A stretch of DNA of 55,708 nt from an uncultured Oscillospiraceae bacterium (GTDB taxonomy: Bacteria; Bacillota; Clostridia; Oscillospirales; Acutalibacteraceae), in contig UQOE01000013.1 in the NCBI GenBank assembly GCA_900542575.1, positions 1 through 55,708 on the forward strand, read 5' to 3'. Both the position numbers and the translations under genes were made by a program. Every line of letters starts with the position of its first letter. The stretch's first letter is position 1. Below, piece after piece: positions 40,365 to 48,515 of this stretch. The notes under the pieces are model-generated. The model worked only from the letters and a program-made list of their open reading frames with translations, was not told the DNA's origin and ran no database searches.

Positions 40365-40397
40365 CTCGCCGACCCTTTGCGGCCGGCGAGTTTTTTA
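40365..40397 (+). terminator. Terminator of the repeat-protein gene
   Basis: CTCGCCG...CGGCGAG hairpin followed by six T. Confidence 0.87.
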
Positions 40398-40401
40398 TGT
40401 G

Positions 40402-40443
40402 AAAAAGAGCCGCCGCAGAAGATTCTTCTGCAACGGCTCTTAA
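40402..40443 (-). terminator. Terminator of the CoA-activase gene
   Basis: On minus AGAGCCGtTGCAGAAGA-a-TCTTCTGCGGCGGCTCT-like hairpin followed by TTTTTC. Confidence 0.87.
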
Positions 40444-40460
40444 TCTTATTTATGCGGTTC

Positions 40461-43400
40461 TCAGGACGACTGTTTGACGCCGATGAGCTGCGGCTCCAGG
40501 GAATCCTTTTTCTCTTTGTCTTTTTCCTTTTCTTTCTCTTCTTTGGCCAGGTTTTTCTGTGCCGTATTGAGCATGAGCTTAATGCGGTTCAGCTGGTTGA
40601 CCTCCGAGGCGCTGGGGTCGTAGTCGACTGCAATGATGTTGGCGTTCGGATGAGAGGCGCGCAGTTCCTTGATGACGCCTTTGCCAACGACGTGGTTCGG
40701 CAGGCAGCCGAAGGGCTGGCAGCAGACGATGTTCGGGACGCCCTCGTCCAGGAGCTCCATCATTTCGCCGGTGAGGAACCAGCCCTCGCCGGTCTCATTG
40801 CCGATGCCGACGTGAGGCGCAGCCATCTCTGCAAGGTGCTCAATATGGGACGGCGGTGTAAAGTGCTTGGACTTTTCAAGCTCGGTACGGGCGGTGTTGC
40901 GGAACTTTTCAAGGGCCTTAATGCCGATGTTTGCCCAGAACTTATAGTCTTTGCGGCCGCCGAGATGCTCCTCTTTATACCGCTGGTTGTACATGCAGTA
41001 GAACATGAAGTCCAGGAGATCCGGCTGAACGGCCTCGGCGCCCTCGGCCTCCAGCAGCTCGACAATTTGGTTGTTGGCGAGAGGGGAGAACTTGACGAGG
41101 ATTTCGCCGACAATGCCGACTTTTGGCTTTACGACGCCCTCCCTGCGGGGCAGGCTGTCGAAGTCGCGGATGATGCCGCGGATATTTTTGTTGTACTGTC
41201 GGAAATCCGGCCGCTTGGTGGCGACGTCGTGCCGACATTTCGTCAGCCACTTCTGGTGCAGCTCGTCGGCAGAGCCCTCTACGAGCTCATAGGGACGCGT
41301 TGCATAGAGTACCCGCATGAAGACGTCTCCATAGGCGAGAGCCTCCATAGCGTTGATGAGAAGCGGGAGATTGACTTTAAACCCGGGATTGGTCTCCATG
41401 CCGTTGGCATTTAAGGAGATGACCGGGATATTCTCGAGGCCGGCACGGCGAAGGGCACGGCGGAAGAATCCGACGTAGTTGGAGGCGCGGCAGCCGCCGC
41501 CGGTCTGGGTCATGAGAACCGCTGTATGGTCCAGGTCGTATTTGCCGGACTGAAGGGCCTGCATAACCTGTCCGACTACGATGAGGGACGGGTAGCACGC
41601 ATCATTGTTGACGTATTTCAGGCCGTAGTCCACCGCCTGACGGTTGTCGTTCTGGAGGATAACCAGGTTGTAGCCATTGGCCTTGAAAACCGGTTCCAGG
41701 ACGTCGAAGTGGATGGGAGACATCTGCGGGGCCAGAATGGTGTAGCCCTCTTTCTTCATCTCCTTGGTGAATTCGGCGCGGTGATAGGCGGAAGAGCGTA
41801 CGGTGCGCTCATAGTTGTTCTGCGCACGGACGCGGATGGCGGCAATCAGGGAGCGGACGCGGATGCGGGCGGCGCCCAGATTGTTGACCTCGTCAATTTT
41901 AAGCAGGGTATAAATTTTGTCCGAGCCGGTCAGAATGTCGCGGACCTGGTCTGCGGTGACGGCGTCGAGGCCGCAGCCGAAGGAGGTGAGCTGGATGAGG
42001 TCCAGGTCGTCCCGGGTCTTGACGAATTCCGCCGCGCGATACAGCCGTGTATGATACATCCACTGGTCTGTGGCAATGGTCGGCCGGTCGACATCGGCAA
42101 GGTGTGAGACGGAGTCCTCCGTCAGTACCGCAAAGTGATAAGACGTGATGAGCTCCGGAATTCCGTGGTTGACCTCCGGGTCGCAGTGATAGGGGCGGCC
42201 GGCGAGGACGATGCCGCGGTGGCCGGTCTCTTCCATCCAGCGAAGGGTCTCTTCGCCCTTCTCCTGGATGTCGCTCTTGGCCTGCAGGAGCTCCAGCCAG
42301 GCCTTGTGGGCCGCTTCCTGCACTTCCTCTTTTGTGAAGTGCATGGCGTGGAACTTGTCGAGGATTTTCTCCGATGTCAGGTCGCCGACCGGTCGGATGG
42401 CGTCGAGGATCATGTGGTCTTCCGTGAAGGTACGGACCAGAATGTCGGTGAGTACTTTCTCATTGGTAAACGCCATGAACGGATGCATGAACATGATGCT
42501 GTTTTCTGGGATGCTCTCGACATTGTTCTTAATATTCTCCGCATAAGAGGTGACAATGGGGCAGTTGAAATGGTTGCTGGCCCCTTTGGATTCCTCGCGC
42601 TCATACGGAATGCTCGGCATGAAGATGAACTTCTGGCCGTGGGCGATGAGCCATTCAATGTGTCCGTGGGACAGTTTGGCCGGATAGCACTCGGACTCGG
42701 ACGGGATGGATTCAATGCCCATCTCGTAGATCTTCCTCGTGGAGAGCGGAGACAGGACCGTGCGGAATTTAAGCTCCTTAAAGAAGGTGGCCCAGAACGG
42801 GTAGTCCTCATACATGTTCAGCACGCGGGGAATGCCGACTTCACCTCGGGTCGCCTCCTCTTTGGAGAGGGGCTTGTAGCCAAACATGCGGCGGATTTTG
42901 TATTTAAACAGATTCGGAATGTCGTTCTTGACGCGCTCTTTGCCGAGGCCGCGCTCACAGCGGTTGCCGGAGATGAATTTCCGGTCGTCGCCGAACTTGT
43001 TGATGGTCAGAATGCAGTGGTTGTTGCAACCCTGGCAGCGGTCCATAGAGGTCGAGTACTCGAGGGAGATGATGTCGTCGAGCGAGAGCATGGACGATTT
43101 GACATGGCCGTCGACGATGCGGGTGTTCCGGAATTCCCGCGGGCGCTGTCTCTGGTTGTCGTGCTCGGAGATTTTGCCCTCAAGGGCATACTCCTCTGCG
43201 ACATGGTAGCGTTCCCGTGCGATGAGGGCCGCACCGAAGGCGCCCATGATGCCCGCGATGTCCGGGCGGATGACGTCGGCGCCGAGCAGCTTTTCCAGTG
43301 CGCGCAGGACCGCGTCGTTATAGAAGGTGCCGCCCTGGACGACGATGTGTTTGCCGAGGTCCCGGGCGTCCGTGACCTTGATGACCTTATACAGGGCATT

Positions 43401-44945
43401 CTTAATAACGGAGTATGCAAGGCCGGCGGAGATGTCGTCTACCCCCGCGCCCTCTTTCTGCGCCTGCTTGACGTTGGAGTTCATGAAAACCGTGCAGCGG
43501 GTGCCGAGGTCGGTGGGACTTTTTGCGAACCGTGCTTCTTTGGCGAAGTCGATGACCGAGTAGCCGAGGGAGTTGGCGAAGTTCTCAATGAAGGAGCCGC
43601 AGCCCGAGGAGCAGGCCTCGTTGAGCTGGACCGAGTCCACCGTGCCGTCTTTAATGCGGATGCACTTCATGTCCTGTCCGCCGATGTCGAGGATACAGTC
43701 GACATCCTTGTCAAAGAAAGCGGCGGCATAGTAATGGGAGATGGTTTCAACTTCCCCTTCATCCAGCTGGAAGGCGGACTTGAGCAGAGCCTCTCCATAG
43801 CCGGTGGAGCAGGACCATGCAATTTCGGCGTCCTCCGGGAGCTGTTCCTTCAGCTCAAGGACGGCCTTCTGGGCCGCAATGATGGGGGAGCCGTTGTTGT
43901 TTTCGTAAAAAGTATAGAGCAGTTTGCCGCTCTCGGAGATGAGGGCGAGCTTGGTCGTGGTGGAGCCGGCGTCAATGCCGAGATAGCATTTGCCATGGTA
44001 GTCCGCAATGGGCTTGCGTTTGACTTTTGCCTTTGCATGCCGCTCGGAGAATTCCTGATACTCCTCCTCATTCCGGAAGAGGGGCTCCATACGCTTGATC
44101 TCCGCGTCCATCTGGACGCCGGAGCGCAGCCGCGCGATCAGGTCGTCAATCTCGTCCAGTTTCGCGTCTTCTTCGGCGTTCATGGCGGAGCCGATGGCCG
44201 CGAACAGATGGGAGTTCTTCGGCGCAATGACTTCGTCGTCCGTGAGCTTCAGGGTTCGGATAAAGGCGTTGCGCAACTCCGGCAGGAAGTGGAGCGGACC
44301 GCCCAGAAATGCGACGTGGCCGCGGATGGGTTTGCCGCAGGCGAGGCCGGAGATGGTCTGGTTGACTACCGCCTGGAAAATGGAGGCGGAGAGGTCTTCC
44401 TTCGTGGCGCCCTCGTTGATGAGGGGCTGGATGTCGGTCTTGGCGAATACGCCGCAGCGCGCCGCGATGGGGTAGATCATTTGGTAGTTTTCGGCGTATT
44501 TGTTCAGGCCGGCTGCATCGGTCTGGAGCAGGTCTGCCATCTGGTCGATAAAAGAACCGGTGCCGCCGGCGCAGATACCGTTCATGCGCTGGTCGATGCC
44601 TCCGGTAAAGTAGATGATTTTTGCGTCCTCGCCGCCGAGCTCAATGGCGACGTCGCACTCCGGTGCATAGGCTTTCAGCGAAGTGGCGACAGCGACGACC
44701 TCCTGCGTAAAAGGGACTTCCAGATGCTTGGCCAGTGTCAGTCCGCCGGAACCGGTGATGACCGGACGCAGCGAAACAGAGCCCAGCTGATCTCTGGCTT
44801 CCTCCAGAAGATCGGCGAGCGTATCCTGAATGTTGGCGAAGTGCCGTTTATAGTCGGAGAAGAGAAGCTGATCGTTCTCGTCCAGAATGGCAATTTTAAC
44901 AGTTGTGGAGCCGATATCGATTCCCAATCTATATTGCTGGTCCAT
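40461..44945 (-). CDS. Giant 2-hydroxyacyl-CoA dehydratase activator-type protein (two BcrAD domains plus DUF2229)
   Basis: A 1494-residue cytoplasmic protein. Two ASKHA ATPase (BcrAD/BadF/HgdC) domains: the first has GIDIGSTTVKIAILD, ELGGEDAKIIYF and CAGGTGSFIDQMA; the second, near residue 322 onward, has LGIDAGSTTTKLALI, DIGGQDMKCIRI and EACSSGCGSFIENFA, with the cysteines that hold the bridging 4Fe-4S cluster. A DUF2229-type middle and a C-terminal region like the dehydratase subunits (RPYHCDPEVNHGIPELI, TQTGGGCRASNY) follow. Classic activators of about 260 residues reduce radical dehydratases by ATP-driven electron injection; the large fused form is widespread in anaerobes with unproven function. 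No dehydratase genes adjoin. A Lys/Glu-rich segment ends the protein. Confidence 0.9.
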   Translation of the reverse strand: MDQQYRLGIDIGSTTVKIAILDENDQLLFSDYKRHFANIQDTLADLLEEARDQLGSVSLRPVITGSGGLTLAKHLEVPFTQEVVAVATSLKAYAPECDVAIELGGEDAKIIYFTGGIDQRMNGICAGGTGSFIDQMADLLQTDAAGLNKYAENYQMIYPIAARCGVFAKTDIQPLINEGATKEDLSASIFQAVVNQTISGLACGKPIRGHVAFLGGPLHFLPELRNAFIRTLKLTDDEVIAPKNSHLFAAIGSAMNAEEDAKLDEIDDLIARLRSGVQMDAEIKRMEPLFRNEEEYQEFSERHAKAKVKRKPIADYHGKCYLGIDAGSTTTKLALISESGKLLYTFYENNNGSPIIAAQKAVLELKEQLPEDAEIAWSCSTGYGEALLKSAFQLDEGEVETISHYYAAAFFDKDVDCILDIGGQDMKCIRIKDGTVDSVQLNEACSSGCGSFIENFANSLGYSVIDFAKEARFAKSPTDLGTRCTVFMNSNVKQAQKEGAGVDDISAGLAYSVIKNALYKVIKVTDARDLGKHIVVQGGTFYNDAVLRALEKLLGADVIRPDIAGIMGAFGAALIARERYHVAEEYALEGKISEHDNQRQRPREFRNTRIVDGHVKSSMLSLDDIISLEYSTSMDRCQGCNNHCILTINKFGDDRKFISGNRCERGLGKERVKNDIPNLFKYKIRRMFGYKPLSKEEATRGEVGIPRVLNMYEDYPFWATFFKELKFRTVLSPLSTRKIYEMGIESIPSESECYPAKLSHGHIEWLIAHGQKFIFMPSIPYEREESKGASNHFNCPIVTSYAENIKNNVESIPENSIMFMHPFMAFTNEKVLTDILVRTFTEDHMILDAIRPVGDLTSEKILDKFHAMHFTKEEVQEAAHKAWLELLQAKSDIQEKGEETLRWMEETGHRGIVLAGRPYHCDPEVNHGIPELITSYHFAVLTEDSVSHLADVDRPTIATDQWMYHTRLYRAAEFVKTRDDLDLIQLTSFGCGLDAVTADQVRDILTGSDKIYTLLKIDEVNNLGAARIRVRSLIAAIRVRAQNNYERTVRSSAYHRAEFTKEMKKEGYTILAPQMSPIHFDVLEPVFKANGYNLVILQNDNRQAVDYGLKYVNNDACYPSLIVVGQVMQALQSGKYDLDHTAVLMTQTGGGCRASNYVGFFRRALRRAGLENIPVISLNANGMETNPGFKVNLPLLINAMEALAYGDVFMRVLYATRPYELVEGSADELHQKWLTKCRHDVATKRPDFRQYNKNIRGIIRDFDSLPRREGVVKPKVGIVGEILVKFSPLANNQIVELLEAEGAEAVQPDLLDFMFYCMYNQRYKEEHLGGRKDYKFWANIGIKALEKFRNTARTELEKSKHFTPPSHIEHLAEMAAPHVGIGNETGEGWFLTGEMMELLDEGVPNIVCCQPFGCLPNHVVGKGVIKELRASHPNANIIAVDYDPSASEVNQLNRIKLMLNTAQKNLAKEEKEKEKDKEKKDSLEPQLIGVKQSS

Positions 44946-45072
44946 ACAAAAACCTCACATCTATATCATGGTATTGTGTTCTCTAAATCATGTAGTATAT
45001 CACGATATGGGACAGATATCTAGGACCCCTTTGTGAAATTAAAGTTTCGATTTTATTGTCCGATTTTTCGGA

Positions 45073-45101
45073 TTGACAGAACAAATGTTCTGCACTAAAA
45101 T
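45073..45101 (+). promoter_or_regulatory. SOS promoter: LexA box inside a consensus promoter
   Basis: TTGACA (45073-45078), 17 bases, TAAAAT (45096-45101). The spacer is almost filled by GAACAAATGTTC (45079-45090), matching the Bacillus-type SOS box core GAAC-N4-GTTC. Repressor binding would block the polymerase, so the UmuC-YolD unit should be DNA-damage inducible. Confidence 0.85.
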
Positions 45102-45167
45102 GCAGGTGATGGGCAAGTCAATGGGCAAATCTAAAACGGGGAGGGGACGCTTACGTCCCATATCTAC

Positions 45168-46409
45168 TTGTGTATTGACCTGAAATCCTTTTATGCCTCG
45201 GTGGAGTGCGCAGAGCGGGGACTGGACCCCATGCGGGCAAGGCTTGTCGTGGCCGACGCGGAGCGGACCGACAAAACCATCTGTCTTGCGGTCTCGCCGG
45301 CGCTGAAAGCTATGGGCATCCGCAACCGCTGCCGGGTCTTCGAAATTCCGCCGTCGGTGGACTATATCATGGCAACGCCGCGCATGCACCGCTATCTGGA
45401 ATACTCGGCCCGTATCTACGGCATTTACCTGAAGTATCTCTCGAAAGACGATATCCATGTCTACTCGGTAGACGAGGCGTTTCTGGACGTCACACACTAC
45501 CTGCGCATGTACCATATGAGCGCGCGGGAACTGGCCATCCGCATCATGGGGGACATTGTCGCCACAACTGGTATTCCCGCCACCTGCGGCATAGGAACGA
45601 ATCTGTATCTGACCAAAATTGCGCTGGACATCACCGCCAAGCATGCACCGGACCGCATCGGAATACTGGACGAGCCGCGCTACCGCAGCTCTATGTGGGA
45701 CCACCTGCCGCTGACCGACTTCTGGCGCATCGGCCGGGGAACCGCTTCGCACCTCGCCCGCTATGGCCTCCACACCATGCGGGACGTCGCCTTTGCCGAC
45801 GAAGACCTTCTCTACCGGGAATTCGGCGTAGATGCGGAACTTCTCATCGACCACGCGTGGGGGCGGGAACCTACCACCATTGCCGACATTAAACGCTACA
45901 GCCCGCAGAATCGCTCCCTGACCAGCGGCCAGGTGCTTCCGCGGGACTACAATACCGAAGAGGGTCTGCTGCTCTGCAAAGAAATGGCAGACCTCCTCTG
46001 TCTGGACCTCAGTGAGGCCGGTCTGGTCACCGACTCCATAACCCTGGCCGTGGGCTACAGCCGGGACGCGGGCGGCGGCATGACCAACGGTACGATTTCG
46101 CTGGGGCGGCAGACCTGCCTGGAGCGGCACATACTGCCAAGAGTCGAAGAGCTGTACCGCCGGGTAGCTGTGCCGGAACGTCCTATTCGGCGGCTGGGTC
46201 TCTGCCTGAACCGTGTTGAGCTGGAGGGCTTTACCCAGTACAGTCTGCTGGACGACCCGGTGCAGCTGGAAAAAGACCGCACGCTGCAGCAGACCGTGGC
46301 CGGTCTGCGCCGAAAGTACGGCCGCAGCGCCGTCATCCGCGGCATGAATCTGGAGGAGGCCGGCCGTACCCTGGAGCGAAACGGACAAATCGGCGGCCAC
46401 CGCGCGTAG
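45168..46409 (+). CDS. Y-family DNA polymerase (UmuC/UvrX type)
   Basis: A translesion polymerase of about 413 residues or slightly more. Palm motifs: CIDLKSFYASVECAERGLDP, VVADAERTDKTICLAVSPALKAMG, IHVYSVDEAFLDVTHYL and CGIGTNLYLTKIALDITAKH. A little-finger domain follows with SLTSGQVLPRDYNTEE. The start is uncertain. The coordinate given is a TTG 21 bases after the GGGGAGGGG site, too far for that site. The family expects about six more residues (SHIYL precedes CIDLK in frame), but no ATG, GTG or TTG exists between the site and 45168; the near-cognate ACG at 45153 has ideal spacing. A one-base deletion is another explanation. SOS-controlled with the YolD gene downstream. Confidence 0.88.
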   Translation: MCIDLKSFYASVECAERGLDPMRARLVVADAERTDKTICLAVSPALKAMGIRNRCRVFEIPPSVDYIMATPRMHRYLEYSARIYGIYLKYLSKDDIHVYSVDEAFLDVTHYLRMYHMSARELAIRIMGDIVATTGIPATCGIGTNLYLTKIALDITAKHAPDRIGILDEPRYRSSMWDHLPLTDFWRIGRGTASHLARYGLHTMRDVAFADEDLLYREFGVDAELLIDHAWGREPTTIADIKRYSPQNRSLTSGQVLPRDYNTEEGLLLCKEMADLLCLDLSEAGLVTDSITLAVGYSRDAGGGMTNGTISLGRQTCLERHILPRVEELYRRVAVPERPIRRLGLCLNRVELEGFTQYSLLDDPVQLEKDRTLQQTVAGLRRKYGRSAVIRGMNLEEAGRTLERNGQIGGHRA

Positions 46410-46418
46410 GGCCTTTTT

Positions 46419-46751
46419 ATGGGGAAGAAACCGCGTGCCAGAATGAGCCGTGGGCAGCGTGCCAAACAGTTTTTGCCCTTTGCCGCCCTGGACGGACTGG
46501 AAGAGGAACTGGCCCGTGCCGAACAGGAGAAAGAGCCGGCTGTTTCGCTCTCTCCGGAGTCCACGGAGTGCCTCGGCGAAATGCTTCGCCGGCTGCAGCC
46601 TGGGGACATGGTCACCGTACTCTATATGAAAAAGGACCGGCAGCGGCAGAAGACCGGCACAGTCGGGAAGGTGGACGCTCTTCACCGGACGCTCCAGCTG
46701 GTGGACGAAGTCATTCCATTTTATGCATTGCTGCGCATAGACCCGGTTTGA
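46419..46751 (+). CDS. YolD-like protein
   Basis: A 110-residue protein of the YolD family, which accompanies Y-family polymerases in Firmicutes and has been compared to UmuD-like accessory factors. Seen: MSRGQRAKQFLPFAALDGLEEEL (typical opening), GDMVTVLYMKKDRQRQKTGTVGKVDALHRTLQLVDEVIPFYALLRI, the WYL-like beta end of YolD. It begins 9 bases after the polymerase stop, without a clear Shine-Dalgarno site, suggesting coupling. A bidirectional terminator follows. Confidence 0.87.
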   Translation: MGKKPRARMSRGQRAKQFLPFAALDGLEEELARAEQEKEPAVSLSPESTECLGEMLRRLQPGDMVTVLYMKKDRQRQKTGTVGKVDALHRTLQLVDEVIPFYALLRIDPV

Positions 46752-46755
46752 AGAT

Positions 46756-46793
46756 GCAAAAAGGGGACCTGTTCTCACAGGTCCCCTCTTTGC
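46756..46793. terminator. Bidirectional terminator between yolD and the cbi genes
   Basis: AGGGGACCTG-ttctca-CAGGTCCCCT flanked by A-rich sequence on the left and CTTTGC on the right, placed between convergent genes. Confidence 0.75.
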
Positions 46794-46820
46794 AGAATAG
46801 AAAGAAAGTAAAAAAATGGG

Positions 46821-47615
46821 TTAATAGGTCCGGACTGCAAAAGGACAGTTCGAATCTTTATTGTTATATTTATCATACCACGTTGCATCCTCTAAAAGAA
46901 ATACTTTTTGCAAAAGATCTGTCTTTCGCAGAAGTTTTTCCGTAGATGCATCTGCGGCAAGGGTGTGCTCTGACGTAAACAGCAGCGCACGTCGGGAAAT
47001 TCTTTGTGCCAGACGCAGGTCATGGGTTGAAGTCAGAATAGTTTTCCCGTTTTGGTTCAGCTCAATCAGAAAGCCGGTCAGCCACTGCTCCGTAGAGGGG
47101 TCCAGCCCGTTCATGGGCTCGTCCAGCACCAGGACCTCCGGGTTCAGAACCAGCGTTGCCGCAATGGCAATTTTCTTCTTTTCCCCGCCGCTCAAATGGT
47201 AGGGCTGCCGGTCCCGGAAGTTTTCCATGTCCAGGAGCTTTAAACAGTCCATGACGCGGGCTTCCACCTCTTCTTCGCTCAGACCCATTTGGCGGGGGCC
47301 GAATGCTACCTCGTCAAAGACCGAGGAGCAGAAGAGCTGCGCTTCCGAGTCCTGGAAGACAAATCCGACGCGCTGGTGGAATTTTTTGGAAAATTTGCTG
47401 TTTTTCAGCTTCTTTCTGGTAATCTCTTCTCCGTCAAACCGGTAGGTGCCGTCTGTCGCGTAAATCAGACCGTTGAGCAGGCGGAGCAGCGTGGACTTGC
47501 CGCAGCCGTTGGGGCCGAGCAGGCAGACCGACTCGCCAGGTGCAATGGAGAAAGTAATGTGGTCCAGAACCTGGTTTCTGTCATAGGAAAAGCATACGTT
47601 TTCAAACTCTATCAT
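46821..47615 (-). CDS. cbiO: ECF-type nickel/cobalt transporter ATP-binding protein
   Basis: A 264-residue ABC ATPase. Walker A LLGPNGCGKSTLLRLLNG, Q-loop VGFVFQDSEAQLF, signature YHLSGGEKKKIAIAATL, Walker B PEVLVLDEPMNGLDP and switch His in TSTHDLRLAQ. The 'FQDSEAQLF' and LSGGEKK wording is that of CbiO/EcfA subunits. It energises the CbiM/CbiQ pair upstream. It starts 12 bases after the cbiQ stop. Confidence 0.93.
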   Translation of the reverse strand: MIEFENVCFSYDRNQVLDHITFSIAPGESVCLLGPNGCGKSTLLRLLNGLIYATDGTYRFDGEEITRKKLKNSKFSKKFHQRVGFVFQDSEAQLFCSSVFDEVAFGPRQMGLSEEEVEARVMDCLKLLDMENFRDRQPYHLSGGEKKKIAIAATLVLNPEVLVLDEPMNGLDPSTEQWLTGFLIELNQNGKTILTSTHDLRLAQRISRRALLFTSEHTLAADASTEKLLRKTDLLQKVFLLEDATWYDKYNNKDSNCPFAVRTY

Positions 47616-47627
47616 TCTGGTTTCCCC

Positions 47628-48434
47628 TTAAGCAAGCTTCTGAAAGTAGAGAAACAGCCAGAGAATGCCGCCGTTCAGCAGAAGGCCGAGGGCATCATAG
47701 ACTGTAAAAGTAAAATGGTTGGTAATGTGGTAGGTCCCGTCGAATCCGCGGCACTCCATGGCGTTGAACATCTCATGGGACATGGTGTTTGACTTGACGA
47801 AGAGCATTCCGCCGACGCCGCCGATGGAACCGTATTTGCTCCTGTTTTTGCCGACCGAGCGCAGCTTCAGGGCATAGAGCATCTGCAGAGCAAATTCACC
47901 GAGCAGAACCACATACTTTATCATAATGTCAAAGATGAAAATGAACAGGTTCGGCACGAAAAAACGCTTTAGAGACGCAATGAGGTGGTCCCAGCGGGTG
48001 GTCAGCGAAAGTATGTTGACGGCGGTAATACAGCAGAACACTTTGACAGGAATCATGGTAATGCTGTACCGGTTTCCGGTTGCCGCAGAGGGAATCAGAA
48101 TCAGGTAAGTAAAGAGTGCGGCGACAAGAGCTCCCTTCAGCACACTCTTAATATAGTCCGCGGGCAGTATGGCCAGGAGGACGACAATGAGTGCCAACAT
48201 TATATAGACGAACGTAAAGTGGCCGGAAATACAAATCAGAACAATATAGAAGAGGGTAAAAACAAGTTTAAAAAATGGAGAGACCCATAGCAGGTCCTTG
48301 CTGTTTCGTCCCTGCTGTTTAATCTTGGAGAGCATACCCATAAAGGAGAGGATACTCTTGTCAATAAAGCGGTCCCGGTCTTTCGGCGGGTCATACGATT
48401 CCGGCCTGGTCATCCATTCCGGTATTTTTTCCAT
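47628..48434 (-). CDS. cbiQ: ECF transporter transmembrane (T) component
   Basis: A 268-residue membrane protein of the CbiQ family with about six helices. The coupling region includes RWDHLIASLKRFFVPNLFIFIFDIMIKYV and the Ala-Arg-Gly-like elements ALKLRSVG and AMECRGFDG that contact the ATPase grooves. A 60-residue charged N-terminal cytoplasmic part (MTRPESYDPPKDRDRFIDKSILSF) is longer than usual. AAAGGGG precedes the ATG. A terminator separates it from cbiM, and an extended -10 promoter element (TGtTATAAT at 48459-48467) lies in between. Confidence 0.92.
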   Translation of the reverse strand: MEKIPEWMTRPESYDPPKDRDRFIDKSILSFMGMLSKIKQQGRNSKDLLWVSPFFKLVFTLFYIVLICISGHFTFVYIMLALIVVLLAILPADYIKSVLKGALVAALFTYLILIPSAATGNRYSITMIPVKVFCCITAVNILSLTTRWDHLIASLKRFFVPNLFIFIFDIMIKYVVLLGEFALQMLYALKLRSVGKNRSKYGSIGGVGGMLFVKSNTMSHEMFNAMECRGFDGTYHITNHFTFTVYDALGLLLNGGILWLFLYFQKLA

Positions 48435-48458
48435 GGGTGCATCCCCTTTCTATACATT

Positions 48459-48467
48459 ATTATAACA
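48459..48467 (-). promoter_or_regulatory. Extended -10 promoter element before cbiQ
   Basis: On minus TGtTATAAT, 25 bases upstream of the cbiQ ATG and just after the cbiM terminator. The -35 region overlaps the terminator stem. It suggests independent expression of cbiQO. Confidence 0.45.
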
Positions 48468-48470
48468 GAC

Positions 48471-48504
48471 GAAAAAAGCGGTCACCTGAGAACAGGTGAC
48501 CGCT
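48471..48504 (-). terminator. Terminator between cbiM and cbiQ
   Basis: On minus a perfect 12-bp stem AGCGGTCACCTG-ttct-CAGGTGACCGCT followed by TTTTT. An intra-operon terminator sets stoichiometry or separates transcripts. Confidence 0.9.
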
Positions 48505-48515
48505 TTGCTGTCTGT

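Noticed and set aside
42135..45023. A 962-codon open frame on the plus strand
   Set aside because: It lies wholly antisense to the well-supported CoA-activase gene. Its residues look like a back-frame of GC-rich codons and it has no family motifs.
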